From assembly GCF_013373865.1 (NCBI RefSeq), contig NC_050467.1, positions 19,738,996-19,802,995 on the forward strand: 64,000 bases of DNA, in the 5' to 3' direction. The position numbers and the translations under genes are program-made. Source of the DNA: Monomorium pharaonis (Eukaryota > Arthropoda > Insecta > Hymenoptera > Formicidae). The notes under the pieces are model-generated. The model had not been told where the DNA came from, searched no databases, and worked only from the letters and a program-made list of their open reading frames with translations. This document shows, piece after piece, positions 40,361 through 52,585 of the stretch; the stretch's first letter is position 1, and every line of letters begins with the position of its first letter.

Positions 40361-43300
40361 CTAAATATTTGAGATGCAATTAAATCTTCCAAGTACGAGT
40401 GAAGCAACCAGAAGAGTCGTTGAATACAACGTGAAGATGGAGGAACAACCTATAAAGGATGTAAATATTTTAAGCTAACTTTTTTTAAAACGTTGTACAT
40501 GAAAGATGACATTCTATTATCTAGATCATTTTATTTAAAAAGTTATATTTCCGTTTATTGCAACACATGTTTGTGATAGAAAATCTTATAGCAGCTGAAC
40601 GAGATTATTGCATCATTTTATTTCCTGCTAATTCTAGATAAGCAGTACTTATTAACAAAAAAATGATTATCATATTTTTCAATTTTTAATAAACACATAG
40701 ATATCCTGTTTTCTAAGAAATTTGGAACAAATATTAAACATTAATTTTAAAACAATTTTAAATATTAAATAACCGATAGATATTGGCTATTCGAAATTTG
40801 ATAATAAACTTATTTACATGAAAATAAAGATAGACCTATATAGTTTAGCAAGTATATTAGTTTAAATTATATATATAATTTATTTTTATATTAATTATAG
40901 TTTTAGAAAATTTAAATGGTTAAAACAAGATACGTGAATATTTTATTACTTCATACAATTGTTTGTTAAAATTTTTGGCTAAGATAACCACAAAACAAAA
41001 TTTCGTTTAAAAAAAAGATTTTTGACATCCATATATATGTTTTTAACATATTAAGATTATTTCTTGCAATACAAAGAAAGAAACTTACCGTTACAAAATA
41101 GTGGGGATTCTTCGAAAAATCCTTCTCGGCAATAACAGCGTCTTCCCGTTGTGCCATTATGCTGTACACATTGAGCATCTTCTATGCATTCTGCATCGGA
41201 ATTGCAAAATGCATGAAGTGCTAAAAATTAAAAAACAATTTTTTTTTAATTTATAAACGATTAAAAATTTATACAAACAATTAGAGAAAGCAAAGTGCGA
41301 ATTCTTTGTTTCTTTTATTTGAAATACATTAAGCAAATTAATTATATATTTTATTAGTTATCTTTAAAGATAGAGTATAAATATATATAATGAATAACAA
41401 TTATTTTATTATAATAATAATAAATTATATTTATTTTTATCAAGCCTGGGCATTTCTGGGCATTTATCAAATTCATAATTTATTTGAATTTGTATTATTT
41501 TAATTATTGTAAATATACAACTGTATATGTATTTATGTATGTTTTTATATAAAAAGTTTTTTATCAGGTATGTATTTTACAAGCGCGAACAGAACTTTTA
41601 AATGACGATCGATTCGTAATCGCCATTAATTACCCTTAAAATGTTCAAGACAGTCGATAAATTTGCTAAAAATTAGAAGAGAAACGTGCATAGTGATCAT
41701 TTAATCAAATGAAATTGCCGAGTTTCCGAGTCGATTCACGAACCTCTAATATCACGTATCGAACTTCAAATTGCTTGGTACGCGTTATACGATTTCCAAA
41801 GTTCCAAAATTCAGCGTTGCATCGTACCAGGTACGGTTATTGCTTTTATTTTTTCTAATTTATTGTCAATTAATGCAATTTAAAATAAGAGCTATGGAGA
41901 TATTTTTTTTTATTATATACATAAGCACAATTTACAATTTATAAAAAATATAAATATATAATGTCTGCGGCTAAATATATTATTTTTATTTTTATTATCG
42001 TTCTACATTCACGTTTTTCTTTTCGTGAAGTAAAACTTTTCGTGAAGAAAAACGAGTTGTATCAGCATAACTACTGAAGGTAGGTCTCGGGGCGGTACTC
42101 CTTTACCTGTACCAATTTGCATAGATAACCATAGAGTGGCTACAAATATTATCACACATAGTGCAATATAACACGTAAGTATATGCAAATCTTAGTATTG
42201 CCTCCTTGTTAAAATAATTTTCCAAATTTGACTAGTGTGTGTTTCAAGAACTCAAAGCAATAAACATATGCGAGACATTGAGAATATAAGCATGCATATA
42301 TAATATTAAATAGAAAATATGTTATATGTTGTGTGTGTGTGTGTGCCGTTACGACTCACTTATGCGCCCCTATGTTGGAAATTGCTCACGCACCCCAGTA
42401 CAAAACTATACAAAGACAAAAAAAAGCTTAAAAAATTTCTGCTTTTAGCGTTACTCACAGAACCACGACGAGGCAGGATAATGTTTTTTTAAATAATTTT
42501 TTTGCAATTTCTAATATTTTTATATTTTTTGATAATCTTTATATTTTTGAAATCTTATATATAACTTTTTTTTGTTTTATATTAACATGAAATGTCAATA
42601 TATTTTATATTATATTCTTAAGTAATACACACAGTTTGTAAAAAATGAGAATTAAAAAAAATATATGAAAAATTAATAGAAATAATAGAAATTTTAAAAA
42701 ATAAATGACACAATTAAAAAATTGTGTTTTTTGGCTTTAACCTTTGCGAATATTTCTATAACATCTTTGTAATCAAGATTGTTAACTACTTCACTTTCGA
42801 TTAATAAAAGTGTTAAATCAGATAATTCTGTCGCGTTCATGTCATTGTACTTCTAAAATAACTTTTAATTTTAATTTTGAAAAAGTTGCCTCACCAGTTG
42901 CCGGTAGAATCGTCCTCCAAATTGTGTACCCTTTTAAATTTTGCGCCCTACGATGGAACGTATAATGCGTACGGCCTCGAATCGCCCCCGTGTATGTGTG
43001 TGTGTGCGTATGTGTGTGTGTTATGTTTCCGAAATCTATCAAATAATATTTTAGACACATTAACTTATAAATTTTTAATTAATTTTTTAGTAAAAATTGG
43101 TTTACCTTTGAATTTATTGGTGCAGGCACCATTAAGTGGTGCTGAGTAATCGCCGCAGAGACATCGCATTCTTCCATCCCGAGGATCTGCCATGCACGTT
43201 GTATTTTGAATTCCAGCACAGTCATTTTCTACTCTACATTCACGAGCTTTACCAGCTGCAATTTTGTATTTTATCATGTATAATATCATGCTGTATAAAA

Positions 43301-44714
43301 ACCGTAATTTTATTTGACCTTTGACTAATTTAATGCGTTCTCAGTTTCATAAAAATGTATGTAAATGTACAATATATTATTTTGGCAGATTACTAAAGAT
43401 TAAATTTGCCAATTTGAAAAAGATAATAACTGAAATTTTGTAGTAATCATTTTATAAATGCAGAGAATTCTTATTTGATATTTAAATGTTTGAAGAAACT
43501 ATTTTTTGTTTCTCTTTTATTAAGCCAAAATCGAGTAAGACAAAAATGTGAAGATAAAATATTTATACTATATTTTATATTATATATAATTTTTCAATTG
43601 TCTTAATTTTGTGCGTATACAGATGCGTATAATGTCAAACGATATAAAAGTTATAATAATCGTTTAAAACCATGCGAATTAGAACTCTGACATTCAACAG
43701 AGCATTAGTATTCATCTGCATCTTGATTTAACCTTGACACTCAAGCATCAGATTTATATATCTACGCAGTTTTTAACTGTGATTGATTATTAGAAATACA
43801 ATTAACTGTTTTTAAAATTGTACAAAAATGTGTATTGTAATTTATATATATATATATATATATATACATATATAATATATATATAATATATATATTAATT
43901 ATATATAAATAAATACAATTATATATAATATATATATATTTATGTAATTGTATTTAATAACATTACAAATATTATGAAAAATTTAATTTTATTAAGCGTG
44001 ATAATTACTTTAGATAATTTCTAATAATTATTTGAAGTAATTATCACGCTTAATACAATTAAAATTTTTATAATATTTATAATGTTATTAAATACAATTA
44101 TATATATATATATATTATTTATATATAATTAATTTTATTAAGCATGATATCATCTTCCAAATTGTGTATCCTTTGTAATTAATACATATATATATATAAA
44201 TTATAATACAACTTTTTGTACAATTTTAAAAACAGTTGATTGTATTTCTTGAGTCATTTTAAGAAATGGAAATTAATGAAATAAGAGATAACATACATAT
44301 TTAGCAGATATTACTGTTTCTTAATATTAAGTCATTGGATGATAAAATCGATACATGCATTAAGATGATTACATGCATGCATTAAATCTGTCTGTTATTC
44401 ATAAATTTATCTTAAAATAGAGTTGGAATAATAATTTATGAATTATGAAATTTATATTATATGAAATTATACTAACTTATTAATTTATTAATTATTTTTA
44501 TAAATAACTATTTAAAAACATTATATTATATATACAATATACTTTTTGAAAATTTTGTTTATTACATACTTGGTGTAGGTGGCGGTGGTGGATTTGGATT
44601 TTGATTCTGTGGATTGCTCTTCCCAAAAGTTGTGAGAGCAGCGGACAACAATGGCGAATAGATTGATATGACCAATAGAACTGACAGAACCATTTGAAAT
44701 TTCATTCTTCTCAT
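40361..44714 (-). CDS. small EB-like cysteine-rich surface protein (4 exons, 171 aa)
   Basis: Exons 44570-44714, 43106-43255, 41089-41220 and 40361-40449, all joined in phase 1, total 172 codons with the stop. The N-terminus MRRMKFQMVLSVLLVISIYS is a signal peptide, probably cleaved after LLSA. A linker rich in Asn, Gln and Pro (about 33-47, including NPPPPPTP) follows. Exon 2 encodes one module (ECRVENDC...TTCM...RCLCGDY...GACT) and exon 3 a second (FCNSDAEC...AQCV...CYCREGF...FCN), each with six cysteines spaced as in EB/EGF-like modules. Exon 4 encodes GCSSIFTLYSTTLLVASLV, a hydrophobic tail that could be a transmembrane segment or a GPI signal with the anchor site near GCSS. Introns of 1314, 1885 and 639 bp carry a palindrome (intron 1) and a hAT remnant (intron 2). 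Function unknown; binding at the cell surface is an inference. Confidence 0.83.
42328..42345. repeat. (GT)9 microsatellite
   Basis: A GT run inside intron 2 of the small EB-like gene. Confidence 0.9.
42715..42990 (-). pseudogene. decayed hAT-family transposase C-terminus
   Basis: On the minus strand one frame reads KGYTIWRTIL (start near 42930), then PATGEATFSKLKL, the conserved end of the hAT dimerisation region (usual form close to ERSFSKLKLIK). After a frameshift, IESEVVNNLDYKDVIEIFAK and KAKK follow, ending near 42715, like the tail of ZMYM1-type hAT transposases. Frameshifts, stops and a flanking CA microsatellite show it is dead. It lies in intron 2 of the small EB-like gene in the same direction, so it is presumably spliced out. 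A GC-richer stretch at 42340-42480 with GCGCCCCTATG may be the degraded end of the same element. Confidence 0.68.
43793..44249. repeat. 457-bp palindromic (foldback) element
   Basis: The outer arms (AGAAATACAATTAACTG at the left, its near-complement at the right) and the inner arms (TTAAGCGTGATAATTACTT at 43992-44010, complement ending 44055) share one centre near 44,022. The whole segment therefore folds back on itself, apart from TA-rich stretches and a small insertion on the right. It looks like a miniature inverted-repeat element in intron 1 of the small EB-like gene. I could not define a target duplication. Confidence 0.8.
44143..44178 (-). pseudogene. second short hAT-like fragment
   Basis: On the minus strand this reads KGYTIWKMI, nearly the same as KGYTIWRTIL of the fragment at 42930, and about 25 bp match at DNA level (CCAAATTGTGTA plus flanks). 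It lies within the right arm of the palindrome and may be part of an element of the same family. Confidence 0.4.
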
Positions 44715-47700
44715 AGTTTTTTGGTTGCAAATTATATTTAATTAATTACTACTGTATAATCACAAATCATAAATTCAAGCAAAAAGACAACTCGCAAAGA
44801 AAAAAAGTCACTTTTTTCCCTACTAAAATTAATAATTTCTTTACTTTGGTACTTTTCACTCCAATTTCTTCTTTTTTTTTATCTTGTTAACGAATGAATT
44901 TCGATTTACGATACACCAGATCACTCCGATGAAAGACTACTCGGAATCCGTGACGGCAAAGTTAGATGAGATTATTCTTCGCACTTACGCGGAATACTAG
45001 TATTGTTTGATTCCAAGACTGCGTGTTACAAGGACGTTGGAAGGCCTTTTAAGCCTTCCAAGCATCCCCACTACGAAACCACCTACGTGCTGCCACTACT
45101 AAAGCAGAAAATGCTCTGCCATAGGGTGGTTACCTTACCACCTTCCTTGAGATCTGAATACGAAGCTAGCTGGAACTTCGATCGCCTCGAAAGACGCGGG
45201 TAGATGTTCTATTGCCGAGTCATTGTTAAGCATTACCAGTAAAATTTATGATTCCAACACAAAGAACCTAACTTCCATTCAGGATATCAACCAGAAACCC
45301 CGTCCAGAAAGCATTCTACTTTGCATCGTTTACTTATCATTTATTCCTGTCTTCTCAATGTAAATTATTTTATATCAATCTTAAAAATTTCTGCACAATT
45401 GTGAAATAAATAATTAAACAACGCATTAATATCTGAGTACAACATCGACTTTTCTATAAAATTACATCTAAGATAAACTCCTGTGATTACTGCAGCTACA
45501 TTAATGGGAATGTTTGTTGAGAGCTTTTTTATAGTACATATATATTTTGCAATCACGAGATTATTGAGGAAAAAAGTTGATCTTATGCTGTCGAATATGG
45601 ATTACTTGAAATGCCTTATCTGAAAACCTCGTAATTTTAATTGACCTACCTTCGCTTAATCAAATATTAGTTTTTATTGTTCAAATAAAACAATTTAAAA
45701 AATTTGTTTATAAATTAACATTTTTTAAGAGATTATTAAACAGATTTTTTTTATTTTAAAAGTTATTTTACACATTTTTTATTCAACATTTTTTTCTAAA
45801 TATTAATATCTTGAATTTTTTTATTATATACATTTCTCTGTTTTTTAGTTTGTAACAGAAAGTTTGCAAATATAAAAAAGCTTATTGCAATTATTGAGTA
45901 AATTGATTTTAATAACTTTGATAATTTTTTCTTTAATAATTGCAATAATTTTTATGTTATTGAACAAAAATGCTACTACTATTTGTTATAAACTTAATAA
46001 TAGTAAAAATAATATATAACAAATAATATATGTACAAAGATTAAAAATATAAGATTTTAGGAAAAATAGTGAATAAATAATAAATAGATTATAATAATTA
46101 AAACTGAAGCAATATGTAAAAATTTAACAGCATTCTTCATGCAAAATTTATTTTTAAAGTTATTTTTAAAACTTTTTAAAATAATTCTTATAAGAAATAT
46201 CAGGCTCCGTTATCATGTGCTAAGCATCGCGACGCTACTTTTCTTTGTTGGAGCTCGAAAGTTTCCATAGAGCTCGAAATGTTAACTCCGCAGGTTACAA
46301 AGGAGGTGCATCCGACTGTACATGCACGAAAGCAACCCAAAATTTATCACCTTGTTACCAGTATTTTATAGGCAGTCGTAGAAAACGTGTTCGCTTTGCG
46401 CGCCAGATGCATCGCGCCTCGCCTTGCGATGTTTACAACAGGAAGCGCGTATCGGATTGTCGTGCCAATTTTACAACTATCAACGCCGTCTTTTGTTTCA
46501 ACAAAGAAAGTTCCTGATTGATCATCGATCACGAAGGCTCGCGTGTGATTCGTAAATTTAACAAGACGCGTGCAAGACGTGCCGTGATTTACAAGGCAAT
46601 TTGCCAGAATGCTCGTCCGGCGATCGAAATACTGATCGAACTGTCGTGGTCGATCTTGCATGTTTCACGAAACTGTAAGGTGTAAGGTCAGCGCGCGATT
46701 AAGCCCATGATTGGCTGAGTGCTGGCATTAATAAAGAAGCGCAATGCTATATCAACTTAACAACAAAGCTGATAAGATCAGCAATCATATTTTATTAAAA
46801 GTTTCATTTACGTAACTTTGAATATTTTGCAAAACTTGCAGCAATCTATTTTCGAGGAGTTTGAATATTGAAATTGCTGATGAATTGCCAATTTCTTTCG
46901 TGTGCAATTAACTTCTGTGCAATTTGAAAAATTTATTTTATATACTTTTAATAACTGATTTGCACTAGTACATTAAATTTATCAATATAAAAGAAACTAA
47001 TAGTATGGTAGAGTTAAATTAATTAAACGGCAATTTCATCGCTTTATTTATATACATATAGAAATATTTTTCTTTAAATAAATGTAGGTAATATTAAATT
47101 ACAATTTATTTTAAAATAAAAACAGAAACCAAAGATTTTGCACTTTTACTATAAGTCAAGAACTTATTTTAAAGATGTATGAGCTCGACCTACTTTTCCA
47201 ATTCTATAATCACTGAACAACCAATTGCAATCGTCATTCAACGCATGGGAATGTTATCGCATTAACGCAGCTACGTATAAATTGTAAAAATTAGCATAAA
47301 TAAGTTCAAGGTCTATGCACAAGCATATGAATAACACACTAATTATTCCATAGCATGTTTTTGTCAAATACTTACAGATTTTACGAACAAATTTCGTGAG
47401 CACATTACATATTAAAGTACACTAACGCGCATTGCGACAGAAACAATTAAAATACGAACACTATATTTGTATGTTTTTATTAATTATAATAAAAGTTCTT
47501 ATAATATCAATAATAAGAGAGTTCCTATAATGTGACTATCGAGTATAAATAAATTTTACAGCATTTTAACAAATTATTTATTGCTTATAGTATTGTAACA
47601 AATTCTTTATTTAATATTTAACATTTATATAAAGTATTCATTATTTTAACAAAAAACAAGAAAAAAGAGACAGAGAGAGAAACAAAATTATGTGTGTTTT

Positions 47701-48030
47701 TCTCTTACTTTTTTCAAAAGTAGATTTTCTAGATATATACAATTTGCAGCATTTTTCAATGTCAACATAAGTTTATTCTTCAAGATGAGTCAACAAGCTT
47801 ATTGTGTAAAAGATCGTTCATGAACTATGTCAATACAGAGAGCAAGTTTCCATTTGTTTAAAATATAATTTTTCTTAAATTTTCTAATGAGCCCACGTTA
47901 TTATCATCTTCTTCTAACATATTTGATACCTGGCCTGTAATGTAATATAATTTTAAATAAATTAACAACAAAAAAAAAATATACAAGAGATGTCTAGTTA
48001 CCTTACATTTATTTATAATAGATTCACTAT
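44715..48030. other. intergenic, AT-rich with two GC-richer patches
   Basis: The first part is the 5' untranslated and promoter region of the small EB-like gene. A patch at 44930-45240 has a hairpin with 9-bp perfect arms (TTGGAAGGC, 45037-45045, with 45053-45061) and two weaker inverted repeats. A second patch at 46200-46690 has a 104-codon minus-strand frame with no domain I recognise. The rest is AT-rich and I see nothing else in it. Confidence 0.5.
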
Positions 48031-48159
48031 GGCCGGTATTCATAGTCGAATCTTATTTTAAGATCGTCTCAAGTAATGTCTTAAGATGCGGTTTTGTGAT
48101 TGGCATCTTAAGACAGTTCTTAAGATCTCAAGTATAAGACCCGACTATGAATACCGGCC
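48031..48159. mobile_element. 129-bp foldback MITE-like element
   Basis: Arms of about 57 bp start GGCCGGTATTCATAGTCG at both ends in inverted orientation and run to TGTCTTAAGATGC, around a loop of about 13 bp. The outer 18 bp are identical; the inner part is diverged with small gaps. It has no coding capacity. The flanks (TAT / TAC) are too short and AT-rich to settle a target duplication. Confidence 0.8.
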
Positions 48160-48416
48160 TACATTTTTACTACAAAAATGTTAAGTAAATATTTTTGTAC
48201 ACATGTCATATTTTTGTACACAATGTAACTATTAATAATATTAGTAATCAATAATATAGTAAAGAAATATTAGAAGAACTAATTAAACAATATAATTTAT
48301 AAAATAATTTGACAAATGTGTATGGGACAAGTAGCAAATGAAAAAACAAATCTTTTTTTTAAATGTAATAATTAATACATACCTTATTGCCGTGTCAGAT
48401 CATTCCTTCGTTTCTT
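48160..48416. other. 3' flank of the 770-aa gene
   Basis: AT-rich DNA between the foldback element and the stop codon at 48417. It presumably contains the 3' untranslated region on the minus strand. Confidence 0.5.
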
Positions 48417-51400
48417 TTAGTGATGATCATCCATACTGGATAGTGGATTTCGTATATGTTCCAAGAATCGATAAATAACCCATTGGTCAAGCCATGGACG
48501 TTGGGATATAACATTACGTATGTTACGTAATATATTGCAATCGACATGCTGGTAATTATTATCATTAATATTTTTTAGATATTGCAAGATGTTTGATATT
48601 TCATTTTTAAGTTGAGAAATAGGTTTTTTTTCCAAATCAAAATCTTTTAAAGAAGTTTCAATATTGTCAGAAACTGCATAATCTTTCTCTTTGTTGTTTT
48701 TTGATTTTTCTTGTTGTTGGATATTGGAATTATCAAAAAATAAATTTGATTCTTTATTTGAATCGATAGTACTGGAATCGAGTTCAGAAGTAGAAGAAAA
48801 TAATGTTGTGGATTGTGTTTCTTCTTTTTCGTTTGAATCATAAAATAAAGAATCGTAAAATGCATAATCATGATTGATTTCCTCGTTATTGAAAGGATTT
48901 ATAAATGATGCATCTGAATCCAGTAACGCGTCATTCGACATTTTCGAACTTGTAGTGCTTTCTTGTAGTTCAATCGCATTAATTATTTTAGGTACGCTGT
49001 CTCGTGACGTTGTAATTTCTTTATCAGAATTTTTATTAAACGCATTGTTAACGTCCAATTGCTCACTTGCATCTTTGTCACACCTGAGAGCTAATAAATA
49101 ATTATCAAGAAGATCTTTTAAATTACTATATTTTGACATATCAATTGGAAATATTTCGGAAGAAGTAAAATTCCGTTTTTTATCAAACTCAATAGCGGGA
49201 CATTTTATCTTGACAACACCCATTTCAATTGTTATCTCGCATTGACTTTCTGGAATAACGTCGTCAATATCCATCTTCTCATACGTGCCCCAAGATAAAC
49301 CGTGTATCTCACTTGATACATCTTGTGGTTTTAAACTTGACATATCTTTCCATTCTTTCAAATCTGCAAAGCGAGGAGGTATATTAAACCATTGAAATTC
49401 AGCATTTGACGTCACAGATTCTGCACTGTCTTGCATTCTTGGTTGCAAAAACGAGTCTGATGATTTAATAAAAAAGGGATTCTTAATATTTTCCGTTGAT
49501 TCATATTCCTCATCTTCTTTTATTTTTGCAATCCTCTCTAACAAATATTGTTCTTCCGTATTTTGCAGGGTAACCATTGATTCATCAAAATAATCTTGAT
49601 TTTTGGACACGGATTCTGACATCGCCATATTGTTGGTACTTACATCTTGTTTATCATTATCAATATCGTCGTTTGATCTATTTTCTATTTGTTCTGAATT
49701 TACTTGCGCTAATTCAGGCTGAAAAGCGGAAAGTCTTTTAGCCAAGTCTTTTATTAACACATCAGGAGATTCATCAGACTCATAAGGTGGACATACGACA
49801 AAATCTTCTAAACGTGCATTTGCTCGTTTATCGGTCTTTTCAAGTAAAAAACTGTTCTCATCATTGTTTTGTGCCACGTTCTTGATTAAATCAGAAAATT
49901 TCTGTTTAAAATTTTGCAAGGTATTTGTCAGATCTACATTAATTACACGATCTACGAAATTGTCAGGATCTGAAATTATTGCGACATTAAATTTTAAACT
50001 GTTGGGCATATTTAACGCGTGATTTTCTCGACTTTTTGTTGCCAAATCACTGTTTTCAATAAAATTATTCATATTTTCAAACTTTTCGTAACGGACAGAA
50101 TTTTCATTGTTATCAGTACTAACGTTTTCATCAACATATTCATCTGGAATAAAATTTTCTGACAGCGAATTCTCCATAACTTTTCCATGCTCTAAATTTC
50201 CCGATGATAGTATCGCCAAAAGCCTACCAAAATCTGCATTTATTCCAAAGTTATTATTTTGCGTGCTAGTAGATTTTTGCGTATTTGTTTGTATCATACC
50301 GGCTACATTTGGTACAAATGCCTCGTTTTGCATTAAATCTTGTTCTTTCGTAAATTTTATATCTTCTAAAAGATTATTTATCTTATCTATAATGACCTTA
50401 GGCTTCACAAATATCGCAGGCATTTCTGTACTTGGAGGTGACTTCTGTATTTCGGACAATGATTCAATCATTGATGAATCAAGAGCGATGCTCATAGTTT
50501 CATTTTCCGTTACTTGAGAACGATAAGTTTGGAAGATCATGTAACAACCCCATCCAAAGAATAACGTTATTTCTAATAAAAATATCACTCTAAGATATGG
50601 CATGCAACGAGTGCAACAGTTGGGTTTATGCTTGACGCTGTTTATGTATTTATGTTTCTCCAGATATAATCCTTCTTCCAGAAGTGAGAGTTCTTTATTA
50701 TCTGTGCAAATTAAAATTTTTGTTTATTTAAATTTTATTTACTAAATAATTATGTTTTTTAGTAAACATATCTATTTACGTAAAGTGAGTAAAAACGTAA
50801 AATAAATATATTAAATAAGTTTAAATTATATTTACTGTACAATAAAGTTTATATAGGCAATGATTCTCCATGTATAACGTATAACTCTTTTATAAAACAA
50901 TATATACATATACACATTATAAGTACATAATAAAATTTTTAGTTATTTAAAAAATTTTTTGATAATTTTTAATAATTATTGTATAAATAAGGTGACGGTC
51001 ACTATAAATCAAATTATGAAATCCTAATTACGAAACAAATTTAAATGTTTTACACATATACGTATGTTAATAAACTTACAAAAATTACTTTGTTAATTCT
51101 GATTGACATTTAAAAAAACAGACTGTTATCTTTAACAATAATTTTGTTGACAATTTTACTAAACTTTTTAAAATAAACTGTTTGAAGTTGCTACATTTTT
51201 ACAATTAAGTAATTGCATTTAACATATTAAACATACAATAACATATATTTAAAAAGTACGTACATTAATAACATACATTAATATACATTTAATTATGCCG
51301 ACTTATTATTCAGGACTTATATATTAACATTTTAAATATTTGTCTAAAATTCACAATCAGTTTATTAAATATATAAAATTTTTTCTTTTAAATTATAATA

Positions 51401-51606
51401 TTTGCTGCTTATATTAACATTAACAACTTTATCAAATGTTTGATATTAAATTTTCACAAATTGATGACAATTATTTGAACCTCAAGGGATCGATATGTGT
51501 ATATATATATATACAATTGAGACCATCACTTTATGTATCACTTTATTTAACATAAAAACACAATATGCTCACTCTCACTGGTAATAGCGCTCCACTGTTC
51601 CTTCAT
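48417..51606 (-). CDS. single-pass membrane protein of unknown family (2 exons, 770 aa)
   Basis: The large exon 48417-50701 has an acceptor TTTGCACAG and stays open upstream of the first internal Met (Met43). A small exon 51579-51606 encodes MKEQWSAIT, ends before GTGAGA in phase 1 and fits exactly, giving 771 codons with the stop. Residues 10-42 are hydrophilic, with NSVKHKPNCCTRCM just before a hydrophobic segment LRVIFLLEITLFFGWGCYMI (46-65). Paired cysteines there suggest palmitoylation. With no signal peptide and a basic N-terminal side, a cytosolic N-terminus and outer or lumenal C-terminal part (type II) is inferred. The remaining 700 residues are acidic, rich in Ser, Asn, Asp and Glu, and look largely disordered. 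A better-ordered tail near the end contains RPWLDQWVIYRFLEHI. I recognise no known domain. The first exon is the least certain part. It is head to head with the 12-module gene. Confidence 0.72.
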
Positions 51607-52585
51607 GATGAACGAATAATCGTAAACTAAACATTCCTCTCTGAGGCAAGACTGTTAAATCCAGTCAACGCAGTAGTACGAAGTAATCTCAATCCGTAAA
51701 ATAGCATACAGAAGGTCGTGATAAAACCCCTCTTGTCCTCTTCTACATTTTTTTCTACATTATACGAAGAAGATGTTTGTCGGGTCATCACTTATCTCTC
51801 CAGGTCAATAGTGCTGATGATTATGTTTCACTGTCAACAGAAACTTATCTCGTTGTTACATATTTAATTATACATTTAAAATAAATTTAATATAAATTAT
51901 AGATGTACAATAGCATAATATAAAATCTTTGAAAATGTATAACAATAAAATAAAACAAATTAGAGTGTCTATACAAGTTCTATACACTTTTGTTTTGTAA
52001 TATATTGAGAACATTAGTTCAAATAACATATATCATTCTAAAGATTATTTTTTACGATAACAAAACAGGTGTTTCACTCGAGATGCTATCATGAGACAGT
52101 GCTGGTTCTATATTCCAAAGAACCAAGTATGAAATCTCTACATGCGGCTATAATGAGTAAAAGTAAATAATAAAACAGTACAATTTTTACAGAAAAAAAC
52201 TTTTTAAATGTTTTTTATTACCATATAATGTATTCACATAAAAATGCATGTTACAAAATAAAGACAAAAATGTTTTTTATAATTATAGTAGAAGTAACTA
52301 TATATAGATAATAAAATATAATAAACTCTACAAAAAAAAATTTTTTTAAGTAGATACAAAATATTTCTTAGAAATAATATTTAGAAATACAATACCTACA
52401 CATATGTAAACAGAGGAAAGTATTAATTATTTATCGCTTCTTAATCTTGATAAAATTTATGAGATTGAATCCGTACGTTTTATATTTTATTTAGGGCCGG
52501 CACTGCTCTTAGATTTGATAAAAGAAGCCAGTCTGATTAAACTTCATTATTGAAGACGTGGGAATAACATTCACAAGTTTTAAAG
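51607..52585. promoter_or_regulatory. shared upstream region of the divergent 770-aa and 12-module genes
   Basis: 979 bp of AT-rich DNA between two start codons on opposite strands. It should contain both promoters; I found no convincing core element by eye. Confidence 0.45.

Noticed and set aside
44179..44250. Separate exon in the right arm of the palindrome
   Set aside because: The sequence is the complement of the left arm, so it is repeat, and the exons of the gene join in frame without it.
46347..46661. 104-codon minus-strand frame as a gene
   Set aside because: It looks somewhat protein-like but has no known motif, and an opposite-strand frame of 90 codons overlaps it in a GC-richer patch.
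50601..50603. Met at 50603 as start of the large membrane protein
   Set aside because: The frame stays open upstream to an acceptor at 50701, and a small exon at 51579-51606 joins in phase, adding a coherent basic N-terminal region.
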